Shown: positions 40,624-52,034 of the stretch, piece after piece
Layout: each line of letters starts with the position of its first letter
Numbering within the stretch: position 1 is the first letter of the stretch
Source of the DNA: Perkinsus marinus ATCC 50983
Taxonomy: Eukaryota > Perkinsozoa > Perkinsida > Perkinsidae
Reading direction: 5' to 3'
NCBI RefSeq assembly: GCF_000006405.1
Contig: NW_003202674.1
Location: 27,755 to 91,754, forward strand
Length of the DNA stretch: 64,000 nt
Position numbers and translations under genes: made by a program
The notes under the pieces: model-generated
The model's input: only the letters and a program-made list of their open reading frames with translations
Told to the model about the DNA's origin: nothing
Databases searched by the model: none

Positions 40624-40980
40624 ATGTGTTTCGGAACAGCTACACTCTCAAGGTGCACATTTCTGGTTGGTCGTATTGGTGCTGGTCACACGCGGAATGC
40701 TCATTGGAGTCGCAATGCTACCTACCAACGAGTTGATCATGAGATTTGTGGACCAGCAGTAGCGTCCCTGGCGTCACTTCTCCTTCGCGTCGTCATTCAT
40801 GCTGGGTTCATCTGTCTTCCTAAATGTTTGCACGTGCACGCACTTGGAGTAGCTTTGTGGGCGTGTGTGCTACTTGTTGCATTGCTCCATTTCCTACAAC
40901 TGTTCTGCTTTTCCCTACTGAACGGCGGTACATCGGACTCCACGGCTAGAGGGCTCGACTTGTACGAGTTTAGGAGGTAA
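40624..40980 (+). CDS. Possible membrane-protein exon, unknown
   Basis: The open plus-strand frame ends at 40980 with one strong transmembrane-like segment (LGVALWACVLLVALLHFLQL). A second plus frame (40577-40762) also has a hydrophobic run (WLVVLVLVTRGMLIGVAML). They may be exons of one membrane protein, but no splice model fits cleanly. Confidence 0.25.
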   Translation: MCFGTATLSRCTFLVGRIGAGHTRNAHWSRNATYQRVDHEICGPAVASLASLLLRVVIHAGFICLPKCLHVHALGVALWACVLLVALLHFLQLFCFSLLNGGTSDSTARGLDLYEFRR

Positions 40981-41288
40981 CTCATGGCTTTGAAATTCAG
41001 GTTACTCAGGACGAGGTGGACTTACCCTTGCTGTTGTTTTTGTTGAGCCTGTCGTCTACCCTATGACGTCTATGACGATCGCTCAGTATGCAGGGCTGGG
41101 TGAGCTCTCGCGGATGCGTTTGATTCACTCACCATTTCATCCCTCACTGTGTGAATTCGTCAAACTGTCCCCAATCGTTTATCTACGCCTTTACGGCCTG
41201 TAGGGCGTCAGTGCTAGGGCGGTGTTTCTCCTCGAGGTAAGTGAGCACTAGGAGGCAGCTCCATACTGTTCGACGGTTCCTAACGGTG

Positions 41289-41329
41289 GCTGTCTCTCAG
41301 CTCCGTCGACGGCCGAGCTGAGAGACAGC
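41289..41329. repeat. 15-bp inverted repeat with an 11-nt loop
   Basis: GCTGTCTCTCAGCTC (41289-41303) and its perfect reverse complement (41315-41329) flank CGTCGACGGCC. Its longer loop sets it apart from the 1-nt class. Confidence 0.95.
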
Positions 41330-41785
41330 GGTCTGACGGTCGTTCTTGGAGCATTTGCAAGGTCCTGTGACAGGACTCCTATCAGTTTCCACAGCTTATA
41401 TAGGATTCGTCCATCCTCTCCCCCTGCGCCCTCTGCCGAAGACTGTAAGGAAAGCTTCAGTGGCGCCTGATGAGACAACGAGGAATAGGCTGGTGTGGAG
41501 GAGGTACGTGTAGTTGTGCGCTGCCGTATGCCGCAGAGTTCGGCAAGGCACATGTGAGGGGAGAAGGCTCAGAGCTTTCTCTCTATTCTACTGGCGGCCA
41601 CTCGTTCCTGCTGTCCTAGTGGTAGGTCCTTATTTGGTTCATAATTCCTACAAGTGGTCGTGACATGCTTCTTCCTGTCCTCTCACTCCGTTGTGTTGTC
41701 CGATTGTGTGGCGTATTGCTCTTGTGCGCAGATTGCCGTTGTAGCTCGACTATCCCGTGACGCTCAGGTGAACAACCGCTCGAGG

Positions 41786-42499
41786 ATGATATTCCATCAG
41801 CAGCTACCACAAATGAGCAGTTGGGATCCTCTTCTTACATTCCTATCTTCCGAGAAGCCCCGTCCTGGTCGTCTGACGGCCTTTTTGTGTAGCACTGACC
41901 GATGGCCCTATCACGGTGCAAGCGACTGGTGCTTCATTGACCCCTCGGGCTCCTGTTATAGCGCTGAAGGCGCTATTGATGACTCGTCCGGAGCGCACGA
42001 GGCGGGATGGATCAGACGTCTCAGTAGCGAGCATCGACTCTATTGGTTCGGAGGAGGCTACAGCTGCTATGATGGTCAGAAGGACCTCTTCTCATCTACC
42101 TTGACATCACCGAGCTACAACGTTGAAGATATCATAGGGCGAATCCAACTTGGTGCCTTACGAAAATGGATTGAGCTGGTCAGACGAGGCCGCGTGGATA
42201 AGGTCGTTTCTACTCAGGTATGGTCGGCAGTCGAGATCTGAGGAGATACAGTGCTCGCTAACCATGGGGAGCCCCTTCATATTTCTCTGTGCCGAGAACC
42301 CCCGCGCAAAATCTGTGTTTCCCTTGTGCATTATTTCGTCTCCCACTCCGAACTGATTGTTTGTCAGGTTATACACCGTGTTGGCAGCTCGGCCGAAGTG
42401 ATCAAAAGGGCCAGAGAACCGTATGAACAACGGGAAGGAGGCTTCAGTAGCTATCTCGACAAGCAGTGTACATTTTTGAAAGCGTGTGGGTACGCGTGA
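41786..42499 (+). CDS. Unknown gene, at least two exons
   Basis: The first segment starts at ATG 41786 (MIFHQQLPQMSSWDPLLTFL) and is open to about 42218. It contains SDWCFIDPSGSCYSAEGA and GGGYSCYDGQKDLFSS, plus a helical basic end (KWIELVRRGRVDKVV) before a plausible GT donor. A second coding segment ends at 42499 (GSSAEVIKRAREPYEQREGG). The splice between 42218 and 42270 could not be fixed. No family recognised, though codon use and the small intron pattern look like a real gene. Confidence 0.45.
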
Positions 42500-43205
42500 A
42501 CGCACTCAAAGCAGTGTGCTAGTTGGTGTCACATTGTGCGGACACTTGCTTTTCACGTGACCATGTCGCGTGAAACTTATTTTAGCAGTATCAGTTCCGG
42601 ATTGTGGGATTGGTCAAACGAGGAGGTTTGAGCTTGGAAAATGGTCGTCGAGTTTCCGCCACACTTGGTGTGGCTGCCCACGCTTCTACTTGTGGAAAAT
42701 CGCGACGCGGCCCAGAAGTCTATCAGCCGCGTCTCAAGTCTGATCATCCCTAGCGGGAGTTCTACTCCCGCACAATCCCGGGAAGCGAGAGCATTGTGAG
42801 CAGGCTTTAGTATGCGAACCTCTCTGAGGGCATTGTGCGCCTCTTGGAAAGGGTCAGCACTGTCTTTGGCCGAGACGGCTCCTTGTTGATCATGAGGAGA
42901 GTCCTGCTCACTAAGAGGACGTTTGCATCTTCTGGCTGCGGGGTACCACCAAGACCTTTGATGCGATTGGGCCTCCCGCAAATGTGCAGTGTGTGTTGCA
43001 TGCGAATTTGTGCTTTTCCTTTCCGGGTTTTATGAGACTAAAGACTCGGTGTTGAAGAAGTTCCAAGGACCTCGCTCGGATGTTGTTTTATCACCTGGAG
43101 AGAAGAACACGTTATTGACGTCGTTAGTCTTCACCTCACCTCCGCATTGTGTTGATTGATCTCATCCCCAATTACTTTTCCCGTAGTTCACTTCCTGACC
43201 CGCTC

Positions 43206-45233
43206 ATGGATGCTAAACTGCAGCAGCCGCCTACCTTATTCGAAGTCCTAGGCGTCCCGCCTTCGGCTAATGATGCGCGTATAAGGAGGGCGTATCTCGA
43301 CCTGTCCCTGAGGTTTCATCCTAACTCTACTACTGGAGCTGCGTCTCCCAAGGCTGGTCAAGCTTGTGGAGAATTCTTCAAGACTATCAAGAACGCCTAC
43401 GACATCCTGTCCGATCCTGCTCTACACTCCTGCTATCTCGAAAACATGCGCTTCGGTTCGAGCGCCGCTCTTGTGGCTGTAGAGCGACTGCGACAAGGTC
43501 GTGCTGTTAACAGAAGAGCGGATACGCTTCAACTCTATGCTGACGCACTCAATTTATTTCCCAATCTCAGCAAGAACTCCGACCCGCCTACTGGGGAGTC
43601 ACTACCTGGCAACCTGGAAGTGGATTCTCGTCCTTCTAACTCCATGCGAGGATCTTATGCCCATCCGTATGCTCGAGCTCGACCTTCTCCCGGAAGCTCA
43701 TCATTTAACTTATTGCCGCAATACCCGTTAGGGACGCAACAAGCTGCTTCAAACCAAGCACCTCATAAGCCTATTCAAGGAGAGCTCCTGCTGGGTGTCA
43801 CATTGTCTACTACCGGGTTCTATGTTTATGTATATCTGGGGCCTGGTCAATTCGTACGAGGTCCTGATCGCCCTACCCTGTTGTTGGCTGTGAATGATGG
43901 TGCAAGGCTTGTTAAAGGTATGGAGAGCCATAAGATCTACGAGGTGCTCGCTGCTCTCTTGGAAGAGGCCCGACAACCATGGAGTGTCCAAACTCAAGGT
44001 TCTCCCTCGATGCTTCCGTTGGGCCGGGTTATGCCCAGTAATTTCCGAGAAGGCGAAGCGTTGTCCAGGCACCTTCAGAATGGCATTCCTCAAAGAGAGT
44101 CTCCTTTGAACGTAGCCACATCGGAGCCGAACCGGGAAGCATGGAATCAGGCTGCGATGAATGCTGGTCGACCTATGGTGTATCCATCTCCAGGAGGGGT
44201 ACGTAGGACTTCTGCATCAATGCACTTGTCGTTATCCTCCTTTGTCAGATGAGTATTACTCACAATATGGCTTATGGACAGCGAATGGCGAGCAACACTG
44301 GTGTCTCGTCGTCATCATCATCACCATACGGTGTTAATGGTGATTCCGTATCAATTGCAAGAGTACCTGCATCATGGGAGTCATTAAGCGTGAAGGAGCT
44401 CATCGAAATTCATGGGAAGTGAGAACATTGCCTTGATGTCGTGTGGGAAACTGTTCTTCAGGGAGGTATGGGAATTCTTCCCGCTGGAAGCTCGACGGAA
44501 ATTCTTCAATTTTGCTATGAGGTTCTACATCCCTAGAGAGCAACCACATGCAGCACAGTTACGCTCTCCTCCTGAATTCCGAGGGTTGTCCCATCACGTC
44601 TTTGACGCTTACGTAGTTATGTTCTTCCGTTATCTCAAGGTGAGCTCTTCAGCGTATATGAAAAGTTGGGAGCGAAACGATTCTTTTTTAGACTATCAAT
44701 GACATTGAAACAAGTATCGCTAGAAGTGAGGGCAACCATGGGAGATTCCCTTCACATTTTCCTGATGGTGCCGCTATTGACGATTATCTGGTGGGTGAAG
44801 GCATGAACTTCATGCGCCGATATGGTCAACTGTATCTAATAAGACTCACTATCGAAAGGCTAAGGTACCGTCTTGGCGGATGCATGTTATGGATTTACTT
44901 GTTGTTTTCAGTACAAGTGATCCCGTATATTTAGCAGGAGTATCTCAAAGAATAGTAGCTCAAACTCGTCGTCCTCCGCCTATGTGGAAGGAGGATCCCA
45001 CATGGGCTTGGTCGGAAGCTGATGACTTGAAGTTGCTCTATTCGCTTGAAGAAAATGGCCTTGGTGAGCTCGTCGAGAGCGCGGCTCTGGTGGCAGGAGA
45101 TGCCCTACGCTGGCCCTCGTCTAGTATCGCAAATCCGAAATTTCAATCATTTATTTACGCTCGACTGCAGTGGTTGATGAACGGCTTAGTTAGTATCAGT
45201 AGAATATCTGGAGGAGTGGTAAATCATACGTAA
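43206..45233 (+). CDS. J-domain-containing protein, five exons, 611 aa
   Basis: Exons 43206-44198, 44249-44418, 44462-44639, 44692-44864 and 44912-45233 join in phase; introns are 43-52 nt, all GT-AG. Residues about 9-80 form a J domain (TLFEVLGVPPSANDARIRRA, then FKTIKNAYDILSD). The signature HPD is HPN here (RFHPNS), so Hsp70 stimulation may be lost or altered. A central region (ELLLGVTLSTTGFYVYVYLG) is unrecognised, and an exon 1 fragment is duplicated at 37716. The C-terminal part is rich in aromatic and charged residues (EVWEFFPLEARRKFFNFAMR; WKEDPTWAWSEADDLKLLYS) and resembles a SANT-like or helical domain only loosely. It may be a co-chaperone-derived adaptor rather than a canonical Hsp40. 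Confidence 0.85.
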
Positions 45234-45459
45234 AATTATTGCTGATAATTTTGAATCTTCTACCAACACACAAGAGGCGGTTTTGTGTTTAGTGATAGTA
45301 TGAACAAGAAAGAAAGGCTAGCAAAAACAACGGAAGCTGACGTCATGTGGTTCAAGCAAAGTCATTGAGAGACAAATATATAGATTGTTCATCTCTGATG
45401 ACACATGCTTCTAGAGGTACAGTCAGAGCTGGAGTGGGTACCTTTTTCATAGAGCATTG

Positions 45460-45494
45460 CACCATGCAACAGTCACTGACTGCTGTATGGTGCC
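45460..45494. repeat. Decayed 17-bp odd palindrome
   Basis: 45460-45476 and 45478-45494 are inverted copies around C45477 with two mismatches, as expected for an old member of the 1-nt-spacer class. Confidence 0.85.
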
Positions 45495-47143
45495 AGTCTG
45501 AGCTGGCTGCGAGTCAGCTTGCCCCAGACGCAAGGTTCCATGCGTTGCTAGAGCACATCCATAATCACTCTGTCCCCCCAACCCGGTTGACTAATGACGA
45601 CCATTTTCCGAGGCATGAGCAACACTAGAGACTTCGGCCAAAACGATCGATATAGGAAGCCTAGCTGTAAACACTGCTCCAGATCCTCACCAAAAGTTTC
45701 ATTCACAAAAGCATCGACGCTCTTGACTAACCCAAGGCTTGTTGAGCGAAGCGATCAGTTGACGCATGACCCAAATCAACAAATACGTGAAATGCCACGC
45801 ACCACAGTTCTCATGGCTGCAACATAACCCTCTACTGCCCTCACGAGCGCAAACTGACAGCCCGAACATCGTCGCGAGAGGGAAGAAAACGGCAATTTAT
45901 CAGCTACTTGCTGACGTTAATCGGGAGCATGGAGTTCAGCGTTAGTCTCCGCCATCAGGGTTCGCAGCCCTGATTGAAATTTCACATTTCACACATTCCA
46001 ATTTCTTAAATTTCATGCAATTTCGGCGGGCAGCCGAAATTTAAAAAAAAATGAAATTTCGTCTTTTCCACCCAAAAAAAGGTTTTTTCTCCATCTTTTC
46101 ATCGGTGTAATACAATCCGGCAATCGCAACTTTTTGCTAATATTGCCGATTTGCCAAATGCTATAATTTCTGACAGTCTCACTTTTTTGCTCTTTCGTAT
46201 GTGCTGCTTTCTCAGTTACAAAGTAGCAACCACATTTACAACCTAGCAATTTCTGGTATAGGTTTTAGCAACCAAATGTTGAAAGTAGCAAATTCAAAAG
46301 TGTTTTCCAGCAAGTCGCTCTTTTTTGCTCTTTCTTTGCTGCATTGTATATTTCCCCGGAATGTTTCACACGCTGGCACTTTTGCCCAAGTGTGCTTCGC
46401 CCGCACGTTTTCGTTATTCTGGCAAGTTGTGCTCATTTGCTGTTTGGTATATTTTGCGTTGTAATTATATAGTCTGGCATTTTTCAAGGTTTGCCCTTGT
46501 GTGATGTTCCTGCATGAAATATACAAATTGGCAGTTGCCGGTATGTGACAACGCTGCGCTACTTTTATGTTTCGGCTATTTGCTCTCTTGTAACTTACGC
46601 CCTGCGGGAATATATACTAGCGTTTCGCTCACTCGCTCAAACTGCGTCTCTGTTAGCGTTATTAGCAAACTTGTCATTTTGAATTATTCGTACGAGTAAT
46701 ATACAATCGAGCAAACATAGTTATGGGGTAGAGTTTCTCGTTCGATTACAGTATTGCGCCTAATATACAATCTAATGCATGCTGCAACATGGAGCCGCAG
46801 GTAATCACGAGCTTGCAGTCAGAAACTATCTATGGCGATCAGTTTTCTAGAAAAAGGAAACATTCATGAGAGGACATCAATTTCAGACTGCAAGTGATTA
46901 AGATTTACACTGTATAGTTATTGCATAGCTGCATGAAACCAGGAACCGATGTCTTTATACGAGTAATTCTTGTCAAGAATCTGATTCCGCTACTTGCCGA
47001 ATTGGTGGCCTACACGAAGGCATCTCAGTCGCAACCCAGATTTTTGAAAGATATAGTATGCTAAGATATCTTCAACCTCTCAGTATATCAACGCAGCATC
47101 CAATTCTCGGGGAAGCTGGGCTGTTTCGTCGAATTCCATTCAG

Positions 47144-47202
47144 ACTCCGTCATCGGCTAAGCGCAGCTCCACAGTGGAGCTGCGCTTGACCGATGATGAG
47201 TC
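47144..47202. repeat. Long imperfect odd palindrome
   Basis: A perfect 14-bp core (47159-47172 / 47174-47187, spacer A47173) extends outward to about 30 bp with a few mismatches. Confidence 0.9.
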
Positions 47203-47280
47203 TGTGGAGCCTCCACTCAACTTGACATGGAACGTGGAAGTAAGGAGTGCAGATTAGAAGTGCTGATTACGAGCTGCGCA

Positions 47281-47302
47281 CGCCTTAGTAAGGCGGCCTT
47301 AC
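47281..47302. repeat. S-S'-S odd palindrome chain
   Basis: CGCCTTA-G-TAAGGCG overlaps GTAAGGC-G-GCCTTAC, both with perfect 7-bp stems. Confidence 0.9.
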
Positions 47303-47701
47303 TACGACGCTTTAGTACACACCATTAGTGGTAATTCGAGTCACTCGAGTCGAGTATGTGGATTGCATCTCGAGCGCGCAATGAAGACCTGCAAACACTC
47401 GAGTGCTCGAGGAAGACGCCCAACCACCATGCGTTATGATACTTGACGTATCGCAACATGACACACTCAAAACCTCAGACAATAACAGCCCAAGTCGACT
47501 GAACTTCTCACTATAATAGTGGAAACTCTAACTTGAGAGTCGCAAGTTGAGACTCATTCTAGCGTGCTGCACAACTTTGCGCCACACGGGATAATAATGG
47601 GTTCCCCATTATGGGTGTTGGTTCGCTTACGCTACGCTCACAGGTTACACCTGTGGTTCCCACTGCGCCCTAGTTTCCTCTCTGTAGCTTTTCCATCCAT
47701 A

Positions 47702-47724
47702 GGCACCACTGGTGCCGCACCAGT
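47702..47724. repeat. S-S'-S odd palindrome chain
   Basis: GGCACCA-C-TGGTGCC overlaps ACTGGTGC-C-GCACCAGT (7- and 8-bp stems). Confidence 0.9.
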
Positions 47725-48384
47725 AGACTGCCTTTTAGATCAATTATTATGGACTGTGTAGGAGTGTCGAGGAACTATACACGCAAAAAACCAACACGGA
47801 GAAAATTCCCAAGTATGAACTTTAGCGTCCCACACGCAATATTCGCCCAGCTCGAATTCCCGCGTGACAATTTGCTTCATCTCTTCCGCAAGCCTCTAGT
47901 GCCAATTGCGGGGTTGCTCATTCCTAAAGCGGCAAATTGCTGCTCTGGAAAGTAGCAATTTGCTCAATAGTAGAAGGAGCAATTTATTGGTTTGTCCCTT
48001 TTTTTGAGCAAAATTGCTCAAATTGTCACATAATAGCACTTCACATAGCGGCAGCTTTCATGTATTGTAGCAATTCTCTGAAATATAAACAAGCAAACGA
48101 TATTCATTCGAGCAGTTCCTGTTATACAATACGGCAAATTTGCGTATTTGTGAAGTGAATTTTGCTACTTTGCTGCTTTGTATATCAGCCATACCTTTCT
48201 TACACACTAGCACAACAGCAAAAGCCGCAGGAAATATACATTCCAGCTAATAGGCACTTTTTTGCCATTTGCTCCTTTGCTATTTTATAACTGAGCCCTT
48301 CTCATGGTCTTGCCAGAGCGAATGCTGCTATAGGCATCGTAAAATATTCCATTACAGGTCAGACATTGCGTAGTTGGTGTTAAC

Positions 48385-48455
48385 CTACAAGCGGATGTCG
48401 TGGGATCCGAACCTGCGACATACCTTACTTTATCATCTATCAGTTGCTGGTGAGC
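48385..48455 (-). other. tRNA-like sequence with B box
   Basis: Minus strand GCAGGTTCGGATCCC looks like a T-arm/B box. No convincing A box or cloverleaf upstream. Possibly a SINE head. Confidence 0.2.
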
Positions 48456-49388
48456 GTGCTGGCTCTTTTTGCCCACCCTCTGCCACCCGGTAGTTTCTGG
48501 TTGTCTGCATCTTGACGTGCGATCCGCAACTGTGTGAGGATGGCCGCCCGATGGCCACAGATGAAGTCGGCAGGGCGGGACGAGTTGAGTTGACGAGTTT
48601 TTGGGTGGGAAGCTGCGATCGGGCCTGTATTTGCATGCGCACTGCACGAAGATCGCCAAGTGAAGGGGGCTGGAAGCCATGATGGTAATGAGTGACCATC
48701 TCTATGCGTCATCATCGCGTGGGAGTGACCAGGGTCCTCCCGATGCCAAATAGAGATCGATTCTAGTACTCTAGCACGTCCCCTGAGCAGTGACCAAGAA
48801 GTGGCGAGATTAACTACGAATCACCCCTCACCTGGTGGCTCGTGTGATAATGAAGAACATGAATGCACGTTCTGCTGTGTATTAATGCAACTATTATAGG
48901 CGCGAGCCTACTGTTTCTTTTTTCTGCTGCGCGGTCTGGTCAGCCCTATACTTGACCTCATAAACTCCGTTGCTGCACTAGGTGTAGCTCGGAGTCGCCT
49001 AGCCGTGCGGCGGCTGCGAGCGAGAGAGAGACCATTGAGAAAATTTGCCAGATGACTCCTCTTTACGGTGGCAATGGACTCCTGAGAAGAAACTGTTCCC
49101 AAGTTATATTTCGTCGCAACACTGGATCCCGAATCGCCGGACGCTCCGTGAAAGCGTTAGATTTATTTCCAGGAAGAGCAGGGCGGGAGGCAGTATCCCC
49201 GCTTTTTCATGGTCTGAGCTGATAACACTCGACAACGAGCTTTCTCAGCTCATCGGGAGACGTAAAATTCCCTTGGTATCCGTGATGGGGGCGCGTCACG
49301 TGGCACGTCACGTGGCGTCACGTCACGCCTGGGTAGCAAGACGTGCACACATGCACGACGAGTCGTTCGTTGCAGGAAGAGCCTTTGA

Positions 49389-49411
49389 AGTCGGGGGCCC
49401 CGACTCGGGGC
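49389..49411. repeat. S-S'-S odd palindrome chain
   Basis: AGTCGGGG-G-CCCCGACT overlaps GCCCCGA-C-TCGGGGC. Confidence 0.9.
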
Positions 49412-49750
49412 TCGAAAGGGACGGCCGGAGCTTACTTTGACCACCTTTTTTGGACCCTCCCAAACTCCCTTGAACGGGGAAGCAGGAAGGTTACGCAGCT
49501 CCACGCTCCGTCGCACAGGTGTGCGACGCGGGAATTTTATAATACGATACACATCTGTGTCTCGGTGTAAAACTCTAGACAGAATTCTGCAGATGATAGG
49601 GGAGCAGACTAGGCATTTCGACCGCCCCCCTTCACGAAGTCTCTGCAGGGCCTGTCGTTTTTGGCTGTCGATTGGCTTCGTCGTTCCTCATCGACTTCAG
49701 AACCGGTAGAACTCTCGAGAGCTGCTGTACGGGTGTATGGTCCTTCCCTC

Positions 49751-49773
49751 CCGTGCTCAGAGCACGGTGCTCT
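49751..49773. repeat. S-S'-S odd palindrome chain
   Basis: CCGTGCTC-A-GAGCACGG overlaps AGAGCAC-G-GTGCTCT. Confidence 0.9.
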
Positions 49774-49977
49774 TGGAAGAGGCCCCTCATGAAGTGGTTC
49801 TTGCTTCGTCGTTCTCGCCCCCCGGGGGCGCGATGTAGCGGTGGGGCGCGGCGCACGCTCAGCTCTTCCAATTCTTCGTCTCTCGGTTCAATAATCGGGG
49901 AAAATTGAACTGTCGATGATGCCAACGACATGGTTCTTATACTCTCATGTCAGTTATATCCACTTCTGAGTGATACT

Positions 49978-50439
49978 ATGAACATCTACTTCATTCACTC
50001 CTTCATAGCTACTTCTTTCTTGGTGCTATGCGGACCTAAAACACCCGGAGGAACCTGCCAACCTGAAATACCCGAAGGAGACTACAACGCAATGGTCACC
50101 CCAGAAACCTGTGCCCAGTTAACCTGGCGGTCGATGATTACACAAGGATTATATTCGGTGAACTTTCGTTTAAGGTGCGAAGTAGAAGTTAGATCGCTAA
50201 CCGTGCTATTATATACAGCTGGCGCTGGATTCTTCAAGGTCACGCGGGCCACCATGGCCGAGCTCGAGCGATTCGTCAAAGACGTTGCCTCGAAATGCCC
50301 CGGTATGATAAAACTTGACGCCGAGTACGACTTGGCGAGATACGCTTACATCGGATCCCAGAATGTTCTAGTAACTACGGTTGGCGGTGTCACAGCTCTC
50401 ACCGATTTCAAGCAGGGGAAGTGCCCGCAGGATCTATGA
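49978..50439 (+). CDS. Secreted protein of unknown family (153 aa)
   Basis: The frame opens at 49930, but ATG 49978 directly precedes a signal peptide (MNIYFIHSFIATSFLVLCGP), so it is preferred. The mature protein of about 135 residues has several cysteines and alternating hydrophobic strands (RCEVEVRSLTVLLYTAGAGF; NVLVTTVGGVTALTDF), like a small extracellular beta-rich domain. It is intronless as read and ends TGA 50439. It looks like a lineage-specific secreted protein. Its position beside transposon remnants is typical of variable secreted gene families but proves nothing about function. Confidence 0.65.
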   Translation: MNIYFIHSFIATSFLVLCGPKTPGGTCQPEIPEGDYNAMVTPETCAQLTWRSMITQGLYSVNFRLRCEVEVRSLTVLLYTAGAGFFKVTRATMAELERFVKDVASKCPGMIKLDAEYDLARYAYIGSQNVLVTTVGGVTALTDFKQGKCPQDL

Positions 50440-50584
50440 AGCATCATACTGTATCATTTTTTTATTCTTGATCACTTAATAAGCCCGTACGGAGTCCACA
50501 AGAGAGTAAAGTGTTTCACAGTCAGGGGTCACAAGGGTCACAGCCGGAGCTACCGGAATCCTTACACTCATAAATCACGGCTCA

Positions 50585-51040
50585 TTAGTTGAATTGGCTC
50601 GCACTGTACTCGCAGTGCCTGGCCGAGCTTCTGGGGGAACCGAGGGTTCGACTGTTGCAGATGCCCGTAAAACTGTGCTTAACACAACAGCACAGTTGAG
50701 CCGAGAGTCGTAGAGCTCTATTCCCAAGTCTTAGAGCTGATGAAATGCCCATTAAAATAGCATCCTTGGTTTGTTCAAGTTCCGCTCTTAAAACACCAAC
50801 CGGTAATTTGAACAAACTTTTCGCTACTTTTCCGGTATCGACGGAGCTTTTCGTTCGCCTCTTTTTCATCTGAGGTTTCATCTTACGCGGCGATTGCAAC
50901 GTCCGAGCTACCAGCTTTTTATCCGATGTCGAAATATCACCAAAACCATGTAATTGGTTGAGTGTCTTCAATCCCGATGTGTATTTCGATATCGTTGTGT
51001 ACTGCAAATTTGTTGATTCCACTAAACCCCTCACAAACAT
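50585..51040 (-). pseudogene. Tyrosine recombinase fragment (DIRS/Crypton-like)
   Basis: The minus frame reads STNLQYTTISKYTSGLKTLN (core-binding-like helix), a basic linker (KKRRTK), then ELEQTKDAILMGISSALRLG, which resembles the first catalytic-domain block of tyrosine recombinases with its arginine. The downstream H-x-x-R and Tyr blocks are not seen, so it is truncated or frame-broken. DIRS retroelements and Crypton transposons use such enzymes for integration. Family choice is open. Confidence 0.45.
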
Positions 51041-51523
51041 AACTTCAAACCAGACAGTGGAAATTCCATTCTCATGGACTTATAATATTTATACGCAGAT
51101 TCATAACCTTCCCTTGTTTCTACTGATGTAGTATGCTCTAGGAAATCAAGGAGATTCTTTCTCCCTCTTCCGTTTTAGCCCTAGCTTGATGAGAAGCCCA
51201 CTCAGCAGACTTGGAGACCATCTACTTTGACCCAAAGTACTTCGACACTTATTCAACACAACAAACTACTGATGAGGTGAAATCCGTTTTCCATGCGACA
51301 CACACCGAGTATCAAACTGCCAATATCGGATTATATCCTAGTTAAAAGAACACTCACAGAAACAAACTCCCAACCTCACATGAGATACCAGTATTGAGTA
51401 TCGGGCCGGCTATCGTTTAGCTGCCTTATTATCTCTCGGCCCCTGCCCCTGATTATCAATATCTCTTTTACCCATAACAGCATTTCCTAGCTGAGTAGTA
51501 GGCGGTGAGTGCTCAGCAAACTT

Positions 51524-51958
51524 TCAGTCTTCATATGGGCAGTCTTGAAGATTGCCCAAAGAAGACTGAGTCTTCTTTAGTAAACCTGCATGTACCTTCC
51601 CACTCCACTTTTGACATATTTCTCGCTCCAGGTGCATTCGGTTTCCCCAACATAATGTTGGCAACATTGGGGAAGCATTCGCACACACCTCTGCAAGAAG
51701 CTCTGCCTCTAGATTCTTAGCCAGAAAGGTAGAGAATGCCTGATGATCTTCCATCTTGACCTCATCATGAGTAGGAGAAGATTGTAACAGTCTCATGCAT
51801 AACAGCATTCGCTGACGATAACGTCGATCAAACAACTGTGCTTTACCAAAACCGTGTTTATTTGATATTGAGGCAATCCCCGCAGCATACTCACAGACAT
51901 GCATCAAGTCACCCTTACCCTCAAAGACATATATAGCGAAGGCCCACCGCAACATCAA
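51524..51958 (-). pseudogene. Retroelement gag-like ORF, second part
   Basis: A 144-codon frame with MHVCEYAAGIASISNKHGFG and AQLFDRRYRQRMLLCMRLLQ, a pattern common in gag proteins of DIRS/Ty3-type elements. It probably continues the ORF at 52014-52487; an S-S'-S chain (52012-52034) lies exactly between them. Two more odd palindromes (51558-51578 and 51647-51668) lie inside it. Confidence 0.4.
51647..51668. repeat. S-S'-S odd palindrome chain
   Basis: CCAACAT-A-ATGTTGG overlaps AATGTTG-G-CAACATT inside the gag-like ORF. A separate 10-bp stem with a G spacer is at 51558-51578. Confidence 0.9.
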
Positions 51959-52011
51959 TAGAAGTCATTGCTCAAAGTATTAGGAAGTTTCCCCGTAGGA
52001 AGTTTCACAGT

Positions 52012-52034
52012 CTCTACGCCGTAGAGTCTACGGC
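52012..52034. repeat. S-S'-S odd palindrome chain at an ORF break
   Basis: CTCTACG-C-CGTAGAG overlaps GCCGTAGA-G-TCTACGGC. The stop codon of the minus ORF 52014-52487 is made by this sequence. Confidence 0.9.

Larger units (their letters stand above)
45240..49970. other. Long interval without a recognised gene
   Basis: Contents by position: short ORFs 45347-45827; compositionally odd blocks 46020-46780 and 47930-48290 rich in TTGCT/AGCAA and GTATAT words; many odd palindromes (47144-47202, 47281-47302, 47702-47724, 49389-49411, 49751-49773); a tRNA-like block near 48390-48450 with a B box on the minus strand; and a CACGTGGC/CGTCACG-rich stretch at 49288-49330. Large overlapping ORFs in 49045-49931 show no motifs. 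Confidence 0.45.

Noticed and set aside
41289-41329. 15-bp inverted repeat as a member of the 1-nt-spacer class
   Set aside because: Its loop is 11 nt, so it does not share the defining geometry.
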